From assembly GCA_045660325.1 (NCBI GenBank), contig JAZRDO010000032.1:1-64000 (forward strand): 64,000 bases of DNA, given 5' to 3'. Position 1 is the stretch's first letter, and the number at the start of each line of letters is the position of its first letter. Shown here piece after piece: positions 51,147 through 59,503 of the stretch. The DNA is from SVTX01 sp045660325 (GTDB taxonomy: Bacteria > Bacillota > Clostridia > Oscillospirales > CAG-272). A model generated the notes under the pieces. The model saw only the letters and a list, made by a program, of their open reading frames with translations, ran no database searches and was not told the origin of the DNA. A program made the translations under genes and the position numbers.

Positions 51147-51172
51147 AAAGCAGGGCGTACGCCCTGCTTTAT
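51147..51172 (+). terminator. Bidirectional terminator
   Basis: AAAGCAGGGC and GCCCTGCTTT arms, loop GTAC; shared with the convergent amidase. Confidence 0.9.
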
Positions 51173-51175
51173 TTA

Positions 51176-53206
51176 TTATTTTTTCTTTTTAAGAATAAAG
51201 AAGCCGACTGCTATTGAGGTAATTACTGCGATAATTCCCGATACGCTCGACTTACATCCGCCTGTTTTTGCGGTTACGCTTAGAGTGGCTCTCACCGCGC
51301 CGCAAATATTACATTCGGTGTCGGTATCATCTGTGTACGTGTGTTGAATATCTCGCTTTGTGTCACAGACATTGCACAATGAATCGCAGGAATTGTCGTG
51401 CGTATGCTCCACCTCGCGCTCAGCTTCGCATATATCGCAGAATGGATCGCACACCTTAGAATATTCGTGCGGCGATGGCGTGCGCTCAAAATTACATACG
51501 TCGCAGTAAGCATCGCACGCGTTTGTGTAAGTGTGTTCTATTTCGCGTGTGAATCCGCATTCACAGGTCGTATCGCACTTGTTCTCGTAAATGTGGTCGG
51601 TGCAGCTTACGTTGACCGTAACCAAAACGCTTACCGTGTTATAGTTGTTTTTGTCCTGTGGGGTAAAGGTTGCCTTGAAGGAAACCTCTCCAAGCTCATT
51701 CATTAATGCCTGCGAGCTTGACCAGGTCCAGCCGCTTGGCAGGGAAACCGTACCGAGCTTTGATTTGAATTGTCCCTTAAGATTTTGGGGAACGGTATAT
51801 TCAGGATCAATTTTTGAAACGGCTATTTCGAGATCGATGCTGTGCTTTGTTCCGTCGCCTGCGGTAAATACCGCGGGCTTTTTGCTTGTGCCCGCGTTAC
51901 CTACGTTACCGTCAGCGTTCGCCCACTCCCAGCCTGCGGGTAGTGTTACGTCGCCGAGGGTGTCGCCGTATTTTGCCGAGAGACCTTCGGGAATAATTAT
52001 AGGAACGTTATAGTTTACGATAACGAGGAAGGGGATTATTACATTATTCTTTGCGGAGCGCGCCGCAACAGTTACAGTGACGGTCTGTCCCTCAAAATTC
52101 GACAGGTCGATAGAAAGGTTCTTTGATTCGGGCATAAACAAGCTGTTTTGAGTGGCGTCAGAGAACCCTAAGCTTTCGTAATATCCCGCCTCGGGCTCGC
52201 CGTCCGCACCGCCCGAAAGATCATTCCAAACGCCGTGATTTATTGAGTAGAGGTATTCCTCAACTCCGCCGTCTATAGCCATCCAACCGCCTAATTTTAT
52301 TGTTTGGTCGCTTCTTGCGGGAAGATCCATATCATTTGAATCAATGGCGATAACGCCTCCCTCAAGGCTTGACTTGTAGTCCTTAAGCATTCCGTTTACG
52401 GTCGCAACTCCGCAAAAATAGGGAACGGTAGCCTGATTTATGAGCTCAAGATTGTAATACTCCGCCAAGCCGTCCGCGATCGCGTAACCAACCTCGCGAC
52501 GCTTTTCGGTGGTGGAGAGATATTTTGTAAAGTCGCCCTCGTTGTCCGCAAACGCGGTCTCAATTAGCATAACCACGGGGACGTTGTTCTTTCTGCCCTG
52601 ACGGAGAACTCTTAATTTGTCCGCCTTCTCGCCCGTGGGATAGGTATCGCTGTCGGAGAGGTTGTGTTTAAAGCTTCTCGCCTTTGTACCGAGCTTCTCT
52701 ACCATATTATCGAGCACGACCTCGGCGGCAGCCCGTGAGGTAATCGCAACGGAATTGTTATATGAAATATCCTTGCTCGGAACGTGAATTTCCGTACCGC
52801 TTACCGTGCTGTTATATACGTTTGTATGAATGCTTACGAAGGCATCCGAGCCCTTTTCCAATGCAAAATCAGGTCGTGATTCAAGGCTTGGACAGGGAAC
52901 GCTCTCATCAAGGTCGCCTCGGGTGAGGTGTACCTCGACGTGCTTGTACTGTAAGAGCCTTTCTTTGACATACATTGAGATATCGTATGTATGACGGCTC
53001 TCGTAGTGGGATTTGTCACCGTTTGCGTAAAGTGTTGCCGCCTTTGTGTTGCCCGGGTCGTCTCCGCCGTGACCGGGATCGATCGTGATGACTATTTTGT
53101 CATTTTCCGCCGCGGAGGAGGGTATGCTCAGGGCTGCGAGAGCCGAGATAATAATTAGAATTGAAATAACGAGGGATATAAGCTTTTTTGTGTTGTTATT
53201 TTTCAT
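51176..53206 (-). CDS. Secreted N-acetylmuramoyl-L-alanine amidase with Cys-rich repeats
   Basis: A 676-residue secreted protein. Signal peptide about 1-32; Amidase_3 domain about 37-255 with DPGHGGDDPGN, VSIHTNVYNS and the catalytic MLIETAFADN; then beta-type domains (about 260-530). Residues 535-639 are five repeats of about 21 residues with the pattern H-x-Y/H ... CDxxCxxC...R, the last one lacking its first Cys. A Gly-Cys, membrane helix and KKKK tail end the protein. It cuts the amide bond between muramic acid and the stem peptide. Threonine aldolase lies 9 nt upstream. Confidence 0.87.
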   Translation of the reverse strand: MKNNNTKKLISLVISILIIISALAALSIPSSAAENDKIVITIDPGHGGDDPGNTKAATLYANGDKSHYESRHTYDISMYVKERLLQYKHVEVHLTRGDLDESVPCPSLESRPDFALEKGSDAFVSIHTNVYNSTVSGTEIHVPSKDISYNNSVAITSRAAAEVVLDNMVEKLGTKARSFKHNLSDSDTYPTGEKADKLRVLRQGRKNNVPVVMLIETAFADNEGDFTKYLSTTEKRREVGYAIADGLAEYYNLELINQATVPYFCGVATVNGMLKDYKSSLEGGVIAIDSNDMDLPARSDQTIKLGGWMAIDGGVEEYLYSINHGVWNDLSGGADGEPEAGYYESLGFSDATQNSLFMPESKNLSIDLSNFEGQTVTVTVAARSAKNNVIIPFLVIVNYNVPIIIPEGLSAKYGDTLGDVTLPAGWEWANADGNVGNAGTSKKPAVFTAGDGTKHSIDLEIAVSKIDPEYTVPQNLKGQFKSKLGTVSLPSGWTWSSSQALMNELGEVSFKATFTPQDKNNYNTVSVLVTVNVSCTDHIYENKCDTTCECGFTREIEHTYTNACDAYCDVCNFERTPSPHEYSKVCDPFCDICEAEREVEHTHDNSCDSLCNVCDTKRDIQHTYTDDTDTECNICGAVRATLSVTAKTGGCKSSVSGIIAVITSIAVGFFILKKKK

Positions 53207-53215
53207 TGTATTGCC

Positions 53216-54238
53216 TTATATAATTGAAATTAGTTCTTCTATGTCCTGCATTCTTGTTGCCCAGCTTGTGCAGAAACGTACAACCGTATGGCTGCCGTCG
53301 TATTTTTCCCAGAAATCAAATCTTACCTTTTCGCGAAGAGCCGCCATTTGGGAGTTTTCAAGGATAACGAAGGTCTGATTGGTGGGAGAATCGATGAAGA
53401 ATTTGTAGCCCTTTTGTGCGAAGCCGTGGCGAAGAGCCTTGGCGCATTCAATAGCGTTTTTGCCGATTTCAAAGTAAAGATTGTCCGTAAAGAGCGCGTT
53501 GAATTGCACACCCGTGAGCCTGCCCTTGGCAAGAAGCGCGCCATTCTGCTTGATTCTTGTAACTATATGGGAGGGAACTCTGCTTGTAAATACGAGAGCC
53601 TCTCCGCAAAGAGCCCCGACCTTTGTGCCGCCTATATAGAAAACGTCGCAAAGCGCGGCGATATCGGGAAGGGTGAGATCGTTTTCCTCGCACGCGAGCG
53701 CATAGCCGAGGCGAGCGCCGTCAAGATAGAGGGGAATATTGTATTCGCGGCAAAGAGAGGAAAGGGCAGTAAGCTCGTCCTTTGAATAAAGTGTGCCGTA
53801 TTCGGTGGGGTGGGAGATATAGACCATACCGGGTGAAACCATATGCTCGTGGCTCTCGTCAGCATAAAACGTCTCGAGATATTCGCGCACGTCCGATGCG
53901 GATATCTTGCCGTTTTCAGCCTTTACGGGAAGCACCTTGTGACCCGTGAATTCGATCGCGCCCGCCTCGTGAACACCGATGTGTCCCGTGTGAGCGGAGA
54001 TGACGCCCTCGTATCTCTCAAGCATGGCGTTGATCGTAAGCTGATTTGTCTGCGTGCCGCCCACAAGGAAATATACGTCAAGCGCGTTGCCACCGCATGC
54101 TGCCTTTATCTTTTCCTTTGCCGCGGCGGTATATTTATCAGTGCCGTAGCCCGACAGGGGCTCCATATTCGTCTTAATAAGTTTTTCGAGAACTTTTTCG
54201 TGCGCGCCCTCGGAATAGTCGTTTACAAAATATAGCAT
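53216..54238 (-). CDS. ltaA: Low-specificity threonine aldolase
   Basis: A 340-residue PLP enzyme of the beta-eliminating lyase/threonine aldolase family, splitting threonine to glycine and acetaldehyde. Features: MLYFVNDYSEGAHEKVLEK start, GGTQTNQLTINAML, the HIGVHEAGAIEFTGHKV segment, LDGARLGYAL, and PLP-Lys in YIGGTKVGALCGEA. Length is as expected. It precedes the amidase gene in the same direction, although the functions are unrelated. Confidence 0.93.
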   Translation of the reverse strand: MLYFVNDYSEGAHEKVLEKLIKTNMEPLSGYGTDKYTAAAKEKIKAACGGNALDVYFLVGGTQTNQLTINAMLERYEGVISAHTGHIGVHEAGAIEFTGHKVLPVKAENGKISASDVREYLETFYADESHEHMVSPGMVYISHPTEYGTLYSKDELTALSSLCREYNIPLYLDGARLGYALACEENDLTLPDIAALCDVFYIGGTKVGALCGEALVFTSRVPSHIVTRIKQNGALLAKGRLTGVQFNALFTDNLYFEIGKNAIECAKALRHGFAQKGYKFFIDSPTNQTFVILENSQMAALREKVRFDFWEKYDGSHTVVRFCTSWATRMQDIEELISII

Positions 54239-54487
54239 GATTGCCTCACAAATTTAAAAAATACATAATTATTTTAGCATTTTTTTACGTGAATGTCAAT
54301 AAAATAAATACCTTTTAGCAAGAATTGCGGGAGTTTTTTTGTTTTTTATGAACAAAACAGGGAAATAATATTATTTTTAACAGAAATATATTCGTTTTAC
54401 AAAAAAAGTCTTTACAATATTTGCTTTGTATGGTATAATTATTGGGGAATGGTTATTTTTAACCAAAGAAATTATTTGGAGGTACAT

Positions 54488-56212
54488 ATGAGCTTCAAAA
54501 AGGTATTGGCTCTGTTCATTTCGGTAGTGCTTGTTGCAGCGGTATTCGTTACGGCGGCATACGCGGTTGAGTACAGAGTAGGCGGAACAAAGGGAAACAC
54601 GGCAATTTCGGATTCCTATAACGCCAGCATTTATCACGAATACTTAAAGCAGATCCCTCTCACGGGCGACGGCAGACTTGATACGGTTGCTATCGCGCTC
54701 TCTCAGATCGGATATCAGGAGGGAAATGACAATACACAGTTTGCGGGAACATATCCAGGAAGCTATAACTTTACGGAGTTCAATAGAAACTTCGGTGACT
54801 GGGGCTCGGGCTACGGTAACGGTGATGCGGGTCAGTACGCTTGGTGCGCCGCGTTCGTTGCGTTCTCGCTTTATCAGGCAAGAACTCACAATTACAGTAA
54901 GATGAGCGACTGGTGCCGTGATCATACCGACGACGCAAATTATATCTGGCGCGAGATCAGCTGTATCAACTGGCTCAATCAGCTCGACCGTCACGGCTAC
55001 TTTAAGAAGTCTCAGCAGTATGGCGGCAGCTATAAGCCTAAGACGGGCGACCTTATCTTCTTCGGCGAGTCCTCAACAAAGTCCAATCATATCGGTCTTG
55101 TAGTTTACTGCGAGGGAAATACGGTTTACACTATCGAGGGTAATACAAGCCAGGCGGCAGGTCTTAACGCGAACGGCGGCGGCGTATACTTCAAGAGCTA
55201 CGCGCTCTCTCATTCAAAGATCCGCGGCTACGGCGTGCTTCCTTATAAGACAAACTCCGAGGCTCTTACTCCCAATTATTCGGGAAAGACGTTTACAACG
55301 GGTATTTACGTAAATACGGACTACGAGGCAAAGGGACAGGTTATTCGTACGTATACCGATGCTGCTTGCTCAAAGGCAGGTCGTGATATTAAGGTGAACT
55401 CCTTGTTTGAGATCCTTGAATTCGTATCTCCCACAATTGTAAAGGTTAAGTATTATCAGACGTCAAATACAGCATTCGGCGCAAAGACGGGCTACGTAAA
55501 GCTTGCCGAGATCACAGGCAAGGTAGCGCAGGCAGTAAATTACGGTGGCGTTTACGTTGAGGAAACTCCCGTAGATCCTCCCGTTGGCGGCGATCCTGTA
55601 ACACCCAATCCTCCCGTTGGCGGCGATCCTGTAACGCCTAATCCCCCTGTAAACGATCCCAACAACACGTTCGTTGAGATCACAAAGGGCAATCAGTACA
55701 AGGCGCACATGGTATTTGATTACCTTATTGACGGCGTTTCCAAGGGTGTAGATACAAAGAGCTTTGAGATATTGACTACAAGCAAGCTCAGTATTTCGGG
55801 CTATGCGGGCTTTGAGCAGAATATCGTTAACTCGGGCTATTATTTCGATGACGATAAGGATAATATCACATGGAACTCCAGCTTCCTTTCCGCTGCGGAT
55901 GACGCGACGAAGGCTGTTGCGGGCGACAAGGCGATGTGCTTTACCATCAACGCTAAGATGTCCAAGGTGCCTGCAGGTGAGCATACGATCAACTACGTGC
56001 TCAAGCTTGGCGACGGCACGTTCGTAATTGTTGATAGCCTTACGTTCGTTTCGTCCGATCCCGTTACGGAGCAGCCTCCCGTAGAGACACCTACTACTCC
56101 CGCTCCTGCTCCCGCAAAGAGTGGATGCGGCTCTACTATCGGCGGTGTCAGCGCGATCGCGCTTGCTATGGCGGCATCCGTTGCTTTCATTGTAAAGAAA
56201 AAGAGAAAGTAA
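54488..56212 (+). CDS. Secreted CHAP-domain protein with C-terminal anchor
   Basis: A 574-residue surface protein. Signal peptide about 1-26; CHAP amidase/endopeptidase domain about 55-205 with catalytic Cys in YAWCAAFVAFS and His in NHIGLVVYC; a beta domain; a proline linker with two 11-residue copies of PPVGGDPVTPN (55577-55642); a second beta domain; then a Gly-Cys, membrane helix and KKKRK tail. The start at 54488 has TGGAGG upstream and begins the signal peptide. Probably a peptidoglycan hydrolase held at the membrane or wall. The end matches the amidase at 51176. Confidence 0.88.
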   Translation: MSFKKVLALFISVVLVAAVFVTAAYAVEYRVGGTKGNTAISDSYNASIYHEYLKQIPLTGDGRLDTVAIALSQIGYQEGNDNTQFAGTYPGSYNFTEFNRNFGDWGSGYGNGDAGQYAWCAAFVAFSLYQARTHNYSKMSDWCRDHTDDANYIWREISCINWLNQLDRHGYFKKSQQYGGSYKPKTGDLIFFGESSTKSNHIGLVVYCEGNTVYTIEGNTSQAAGLNANGGGVYFKSYALSHSKIRGYGVLPYKTNSEALTPNYSGKTFTTGIYVNTDYEAKGQVIRTYTDAACSKAGRDIKVNSLFEILEFVSPTIVKVKYYQTSNTAFGAKTGYVKLAEITGKVAQAVNYGGVYVEETPVDPPVGGDPVTPNPPVGGDPVTPNPPVNDPNNTFVEITKGNQYKAHMVFDYLIDGVSKGVDTKSFEILTTSKLSISGYAGFEQNIVNSGYYFDDDKDNITWNSSFLSAADDATKAVAGDKAMCFTINAKMSKVPAGEHTINYVLKLGDGTFVIVDSLTFVSSDPVTEQPPVETPTTPAPAPAKSGCGSTIGGVSAIALAMAASVAFIVKKKRK

Positions 56213-56220
56213 TAAATTGA

Positions 56221-56252
56221 AATCCGTTGCGAAGATTCGCAACGGATTTTTT
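56221..56252 (+). terminator. Bidirectional terminator between CHAP gene and spo0A
   Basis: AATCCGTTGCG and CGCAACGGATT arms with a short loop and T-run. Confidence 0.9.
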
Positions 56253-56253
56253 A

Positions 56254-57054
56254 TTATATATTAAATTGGAGTCTTAAATTGTCCGCTATCATTGCGATGA
56301 ACTCGGAATTTGTGGGCTTGCCTCTGTTATTCTGGATAGTATATCCGAAATAGGAGTTGAGCGTATCCACGTCGCCTCTGTCCCACGCGACCTCGATTGC
56401 GTGACGGATCGCACGCTCGACGCGGCTTGTGGTGGTCTGATATTTCTTTGCGACAGTGGGGTAGAGAACCTTGGTCACGGAATTGATCACCTCGCCGTCG
56501 TTGACCGCCATAATGATCGCGAAGCGAAGATACTGGTAGCCCTTGATGTGAGCGGGAACACCGATCTCGTGAATTATTTTCGTTACCTGTGTTTCAATGG
56601 CGCTCGACATATCTCCCTCGCTTGCGCGCTTGACAATAGTCATGGAGGAGCTGTCGGTTGCCTTGTCGCGGGATTTGATAAAGCCCTCGATAAGCTCCGC
56701 TAAATTCCTGTAATTTATGGGCTTGATAAGACACATATCCGCGCCCGCGTTCATTGACTGGACGAAAATGCTTTGCGCGGGTGTGGGGGATGTCATAATT
56801 ATGATGGGCGGCTTGTCGGGAGAGTAGGATACCTTGAGCGCCTGCTTGATAAGGGAAAGTCCGTCCACCTTTGTAAGCCATACGTCCGCAATTATTATAT
56901 CGGGTCTGCCTCGCTCTATTTTTGCGAGAGCCTCTTCGCCGTTTTCCGCTTCGTCTACAAATCTGCATCCTGCCGAGCGGATGAGATAGTCCTTCATAGC
57001 CGATCTTTGCTTGGCATCATCTTCGGCTATAAGTATTTTGGTGTTATAATCCAT
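56254..57054 (-). CDS. spo0A: Sporulation master regulator Spo0A
   Basis: A 266-residue Spo0A. The receiver domain has the acidic pocket Asp12/Asp13 (AEDDAKQ), phospho-acceptor Asp57 (IIIADVW) and Lys111 (LIKPIN). The DNA-binding domain contains the diagnostic IIHEIGVPAHIKGYQYLR and TTSRVERAIRHAIEVAWDRG, and KPTNSEFIAM near the end. The start at 57054 is chosen from family alignment, with GGAGG about 10 nt upstream; 57081 is an alternative. Spo0A switches the cell into sporulation and regulates cotJ, spoVA and sigK only indirectly. Confidence 0.97.
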   Translation of the reverse strand: MDYNTKILIAEDDAKQRSAMKDYLIRSAGCRFVDEAENGEEALAKIERGRPDIIIADVWLTKVDGLSLIKQALKVSYSPDKPPIIIMTSPTPAQSIFVQSMNAGADMCLIKPINYRNLAELIEGFIKSRDKATDSSSMTIVKRASEGDMSSAIETQVTKIIHEIGVPAHIKGYQYLRFAIIMAVNDGEVINSVTKVLYPTVAKKYQTTTSRVERAIRHAIEVAWDRGDVDTLNSYFGYTIQNNRGKPTNSEFIAMIADNLRLQFNI

Positions 57055-57091
57055 TTGCTTTTGTCCTCCAATATTTTTCATTTGTAGTTAT

Positions 57092-57119
57092 ATTATACCA
57101 TAAATTTCCAAAAATGCAA
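57092..57119 (-). promoter_or_regulatory. SigA-type promoter of spo0A
   Basis: Minus strand: TTGCAT (57114-57119), 16-bp spacer, TATAAT (57092-57097). Confidence 0.7.
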
Positions 57120-57128
57120 TAGAATTAC

Positions 57129-57186
57129 CAAAAATTACCAATTAGTGAAATAAACAAAGTTTCGAGGTAAAAATTGGTAATTTTTG
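57129..57186. repeat. Perfect 15-bp inverted repeat upstream of spo0A
   Basis: CAAAAATTACCAATT (57129-57143) and AATTGGTAATTTTTG (57172-57186), spacer 28 nt. A further ATTACCAA half-copy precedes the left arm. It lies 10 nt upstream of the spo0A -35 box, where a regulator could bind. Confidence 0.65.
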
Positions 57187-57217
57187 CCAAATCCGTAAAA
57201 TTAGCGAAAACATAGCA

Positions 57218-57254
57218 AAAAATCAGCCGCATTCTCACGATGCGGCTGATTTTT
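57218..57254 (-). terminator. Terminator after the small basic gene
   Basis: Fifteen-nt perfect arms 57218-57232 and 57240-57254, loop of 7, overlapping the gene's stop codon on the minus strand. Confidence 0.9.
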
Positions 57255-57513
57255 ATTGGATTTTTCTCGGTTTATACGAGTAATACTTGTATTTTTTAAG
57301 CTTTTTGAGCTTTTTCAGCGGCTTAAGCCTTTTGTATTCCCAAAGACCTGTTTTGCGGTTTAGCTTGGCGTATTTCTTGTACTCCTTTATTTGCGCTGTC
57401 CGATAGTCCTTGGATATTTGCCTTGCGCTTCGGCTTACCGAACGGCATAGCCTTGCTACTGTAAACGCGGCCTTGCCGACTCTGAATATTAAGGGCTTCC
57501 TTAATCCTGCCAT
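57253..57513 (-). CDS. Small, very basic protein of unknown function
   Basis: An 86-residue protein, about one third Lys plus Arg, that I do not recognise. It starts MAGLRKPLIFRVGKAAFTVAR and ends with Lys/Leu/Tyr repeats (LKPLKKLKKLKKYKYYSY). GAGGAAA precedes ATG, and it follows uridine phosphorylase by 22 nt with its own terminator, so it is probably expressed. It could bind nucleic acid, like small acid-free spore or nucleoid proteins, or membranes; neither is shown. Confidence 0.6.
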   Translation of the reverse strand: MAGLRKPLIFRVGKAAFTVARLCRSVSRSARQISKDYRTAQIKEYKKYAKLNRKTGLWEYKRLKPLKKLKKLKKYKYYSYKPRKIQ

Positions 57514-57535
57514 TTCGGTTTCCTCTTATTTTATA

Positions 57536-58318
57536 TTATGCCTTTGCCTTATCCTGCTCGATGAGTATCTTGAGCGCGTCTCTTGCTATAAGGATCGCGC
57601 GCTCCGTGTCGTGGCATTCATCAAGACCGCCCTCAAGGTTCGCGTTAGCTCTCTCCTGATTCCAAACCGTTGCAAATACCGAGCCGCAACGGAGTCCGAG
57701 ATATGCCGCTACCGTGAAGAGCGCGCCCGATTCCATTTCGCTGGAAAGAACGCCGAGACGCTTCCACGCCTCCCACTGATAGAGGAGCTTTTCGCTTGTG
57801 GGCATTCTCTGGGGAGAATGCTGACCGTAGAAGGAGTCCTTCGCCTGAACAACGCCTACGTGGTAGCTGTAGGGAGATGCCTTTGCGGACTCGCAAAGTG
57901 CGAAGAGAACCTCGTGGTTTGCAACTGCGGGGAACTCAAGGGGAGCGTATTCAATTGACGTACCGTCCTGACGAACTGCGCCCGACGCGATAACTACGTC
58001 GCCCGCGCGAACCTTTGTCGCGATACCGCCGCACGTGCCGACTCTTATGAAGGTATCCGCGCCGCATGCGGCGAGCTCCTCCATGGCGATAGCCGCCGAG
58101 GGAGATCCGATACCTGTTGAGCAAACGGTAACCTTTTCTCCGAGAAGATAGCCCTCCCAAATGTTATATTCACGGTTTGTTGATACGTGGCGGGGAGAGT
58201 CGAGGTAGCTTGCGATCTTCTCGCATCTGCCGGGATCACCGGGTACGATACAGTACTTGCCGACTTCACCGGGGCAAAGATTTATATGATACTGCTTATT
58301 TTTCATTAATTTTGACAT
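57536..58318 (-). CDS. udp: Uridine phosphorylase-like nucleoside phosphorylase
   Basis: A 260-residue NP-I family phosphorylase. Phosphate and base sites: VPGDPGRCEKIA near the N-terminus, CSTGIGSPSAAIAMEEL, VGTCGGIATKVRAGDVVIA, the uridine-type VRQDGTSIEYAPLEFPAV, and the ribose Glu-Met-Glu in SSEMESGALF. It cleaves uridine (possibly other nucleosides) with phosphate. GGAGG is 6 nt before ATG. The small basic gene follows on the same transcript. Confidence 0.9.
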   Translation of the reverse strand: MSKLMKNKQYHINLCPGEVGKYCIVPGDPGRCEKIASYLDSPRHVSTNREYNIWEGYLLGEKVTVCSTGIGSPSAAIAMEELAACGADTFIRVGTCGGIATKVRAGDVVIASGAVRQDGTSIEYAPLEFPAVANHEVLFALCESAKASPYSYHVGVVQAKDSFYGQHSPQRMPTSEKLLYQWEAWKRLGVLSSEMESGALFTVAAYLGLRCGSVFATVWNQERANANLEGGLDECHDTERAILIARDALKILIEQDKAKA

Positions 58319-58512
58319 AATTTCCTCCGAATATACTTAGAGATATATAAATATTTTACCATAAATCCGCAAATTTTTCAAGTAGTATAAGGAAAAGAAT
58401 TCAATTAAAAAGCATCAAAAGGGCAAAAAATCATAAAAAGAAAGGTTTTTCCAAGTCTTTTTTTGAAAAAATGGCGCACAATAGTATTGAAAATTCAATT
58501 TGAGGTGTGAAA

Positions 58513-59499
58513 ATGAGTATTATAAATTTGTCGGCTTCCTTTTGGGGAAGTGCGAATATAGTAGGAAGAAAGGAAGCGGAGGGCCCACTCGGCAACCGCT
58601 TTGACGGGCATTCCGACGATGACTATTTCGGGCAAAAGACCTTTGAGGAGGCGGAGAGCCGAATGCAGACGATCGTCTTTGAGGCAACTCTTGAGAAATG
58701 CGGGCTCAAAAAAGAAGATATAGGCGCGATATTTGCAGGAGACCTGCTTAATCAGTGTGTTGGCTCTGCATACGGGCTTCTCGGCTCAAACGTTCCGTAT
58801 TTCGGACTTTACGGAGCTTGCTCGACGTCCATTGAGGGAATTATGCTCGCGTCGGTGTTTACCACGCATAAAATATATTCAAAATGTATGGCGGTGACCT
58901 CCTCGCACAACGGTGCGGCGGAAAGACAGTACCGAAACCCCTTGGAATACGGCGGGCAGAGAACTCCGACGGCTCAGTGGACGGTTACGGGTGCGGCAGG
59001 TTTTATTGTAGGAGGCGAGGGCGAGGGCAAGGTCGGTATAGTCGACGGTCTTCCCGGACGCGTTGTGGATTTCGGAATAAACGATGCTAACAATATGGGC
59101 GCGGCTATGGCTCCGGCGGTGTGCGATACACTGTGCCGCTATTTTTCGGAGAGTGGTACGTCGCCATCGGATTTTGATTACGTTATGACGGGGGATCTCG
59201 GATACGAGGGAAGCGGTATTTTGCGCGAGCTTATGAACGCTGAGGGATATGATCTGTACAATCACGGAGACTGCGGAAAGCTGATCTTCTCCCGCGATAC
59301 TCAGGATACCCACGCGGGGGGATCGGGCTGCGGCTGCGCCGCGGCGGTGCTTTCGGCATATATTTTGCCCGAGATGGAGAGAGGAAATATAAACGACGTG
59401 CTATTTATTGCGACGGGGGCAATGATGAGCCCCGACAGCTTGAAGCAGGGAAGAAATATCCCCGCGATAGCTCATCTTTTGCATTTTAAAACGAGGTAA
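58513..59499 (+). CDS. spoVAD: Stage V sporulation protein AD
   Basis: A 328-residue thiolase-fold SpoVAD. SpoVA proteins move dipicolinic acid into the forespore; AD binds it. The conserved parts are DDYFGQKTFEEAESRM, FAGDLLNQCVGSAYGLL, the Cys103 block GACSTSIEGIML and HAGGSGCGCAA. GAGGTG precedes ATG at 58513. spoVAE follows after 4 nt. spoVAC, normally directly upstream, is absent: the upstream region is 194 nt followed by the divergent udp. Confidence 0.95.
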   Translation: MSIINLSASFWGSANIVGRKEAEGPLGNRFDGHSDDDYFGQKTFEEAESRMQTIVFEATLEKCGLKKEDIGAIFAGDLLNQCVGSAYGLLGSNVPYFGLYGACSTSIEGIMLASVFTTHKIYSKCMAVTSSHNGAAERQYRNPLEYGGQRTPTAQWTVTGAAGFIVGGEGEGKVGIVDGLPGRVVDFGINDANNMGAAMAPAVCDTLCRYFSESGTSPSDFDYVMTGDLGYEGSGILRELMNAEGYDLYNHGDCGKLIFSRDTQDTHAGGSGCGCAAAVLSAYILPEMERGNINDVLFIATGAMMSPDSLKQGRNIPAIAHLLHFKTR

Positions 59500-59503
59500 G
59501 AAT

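Noticed and set aside
55577..55642. 33-nt direct repeat as a CRISPR or regulatory repeat
   Set aside because: Two in-frame copies coding for a proline-rich linker; no spacers.
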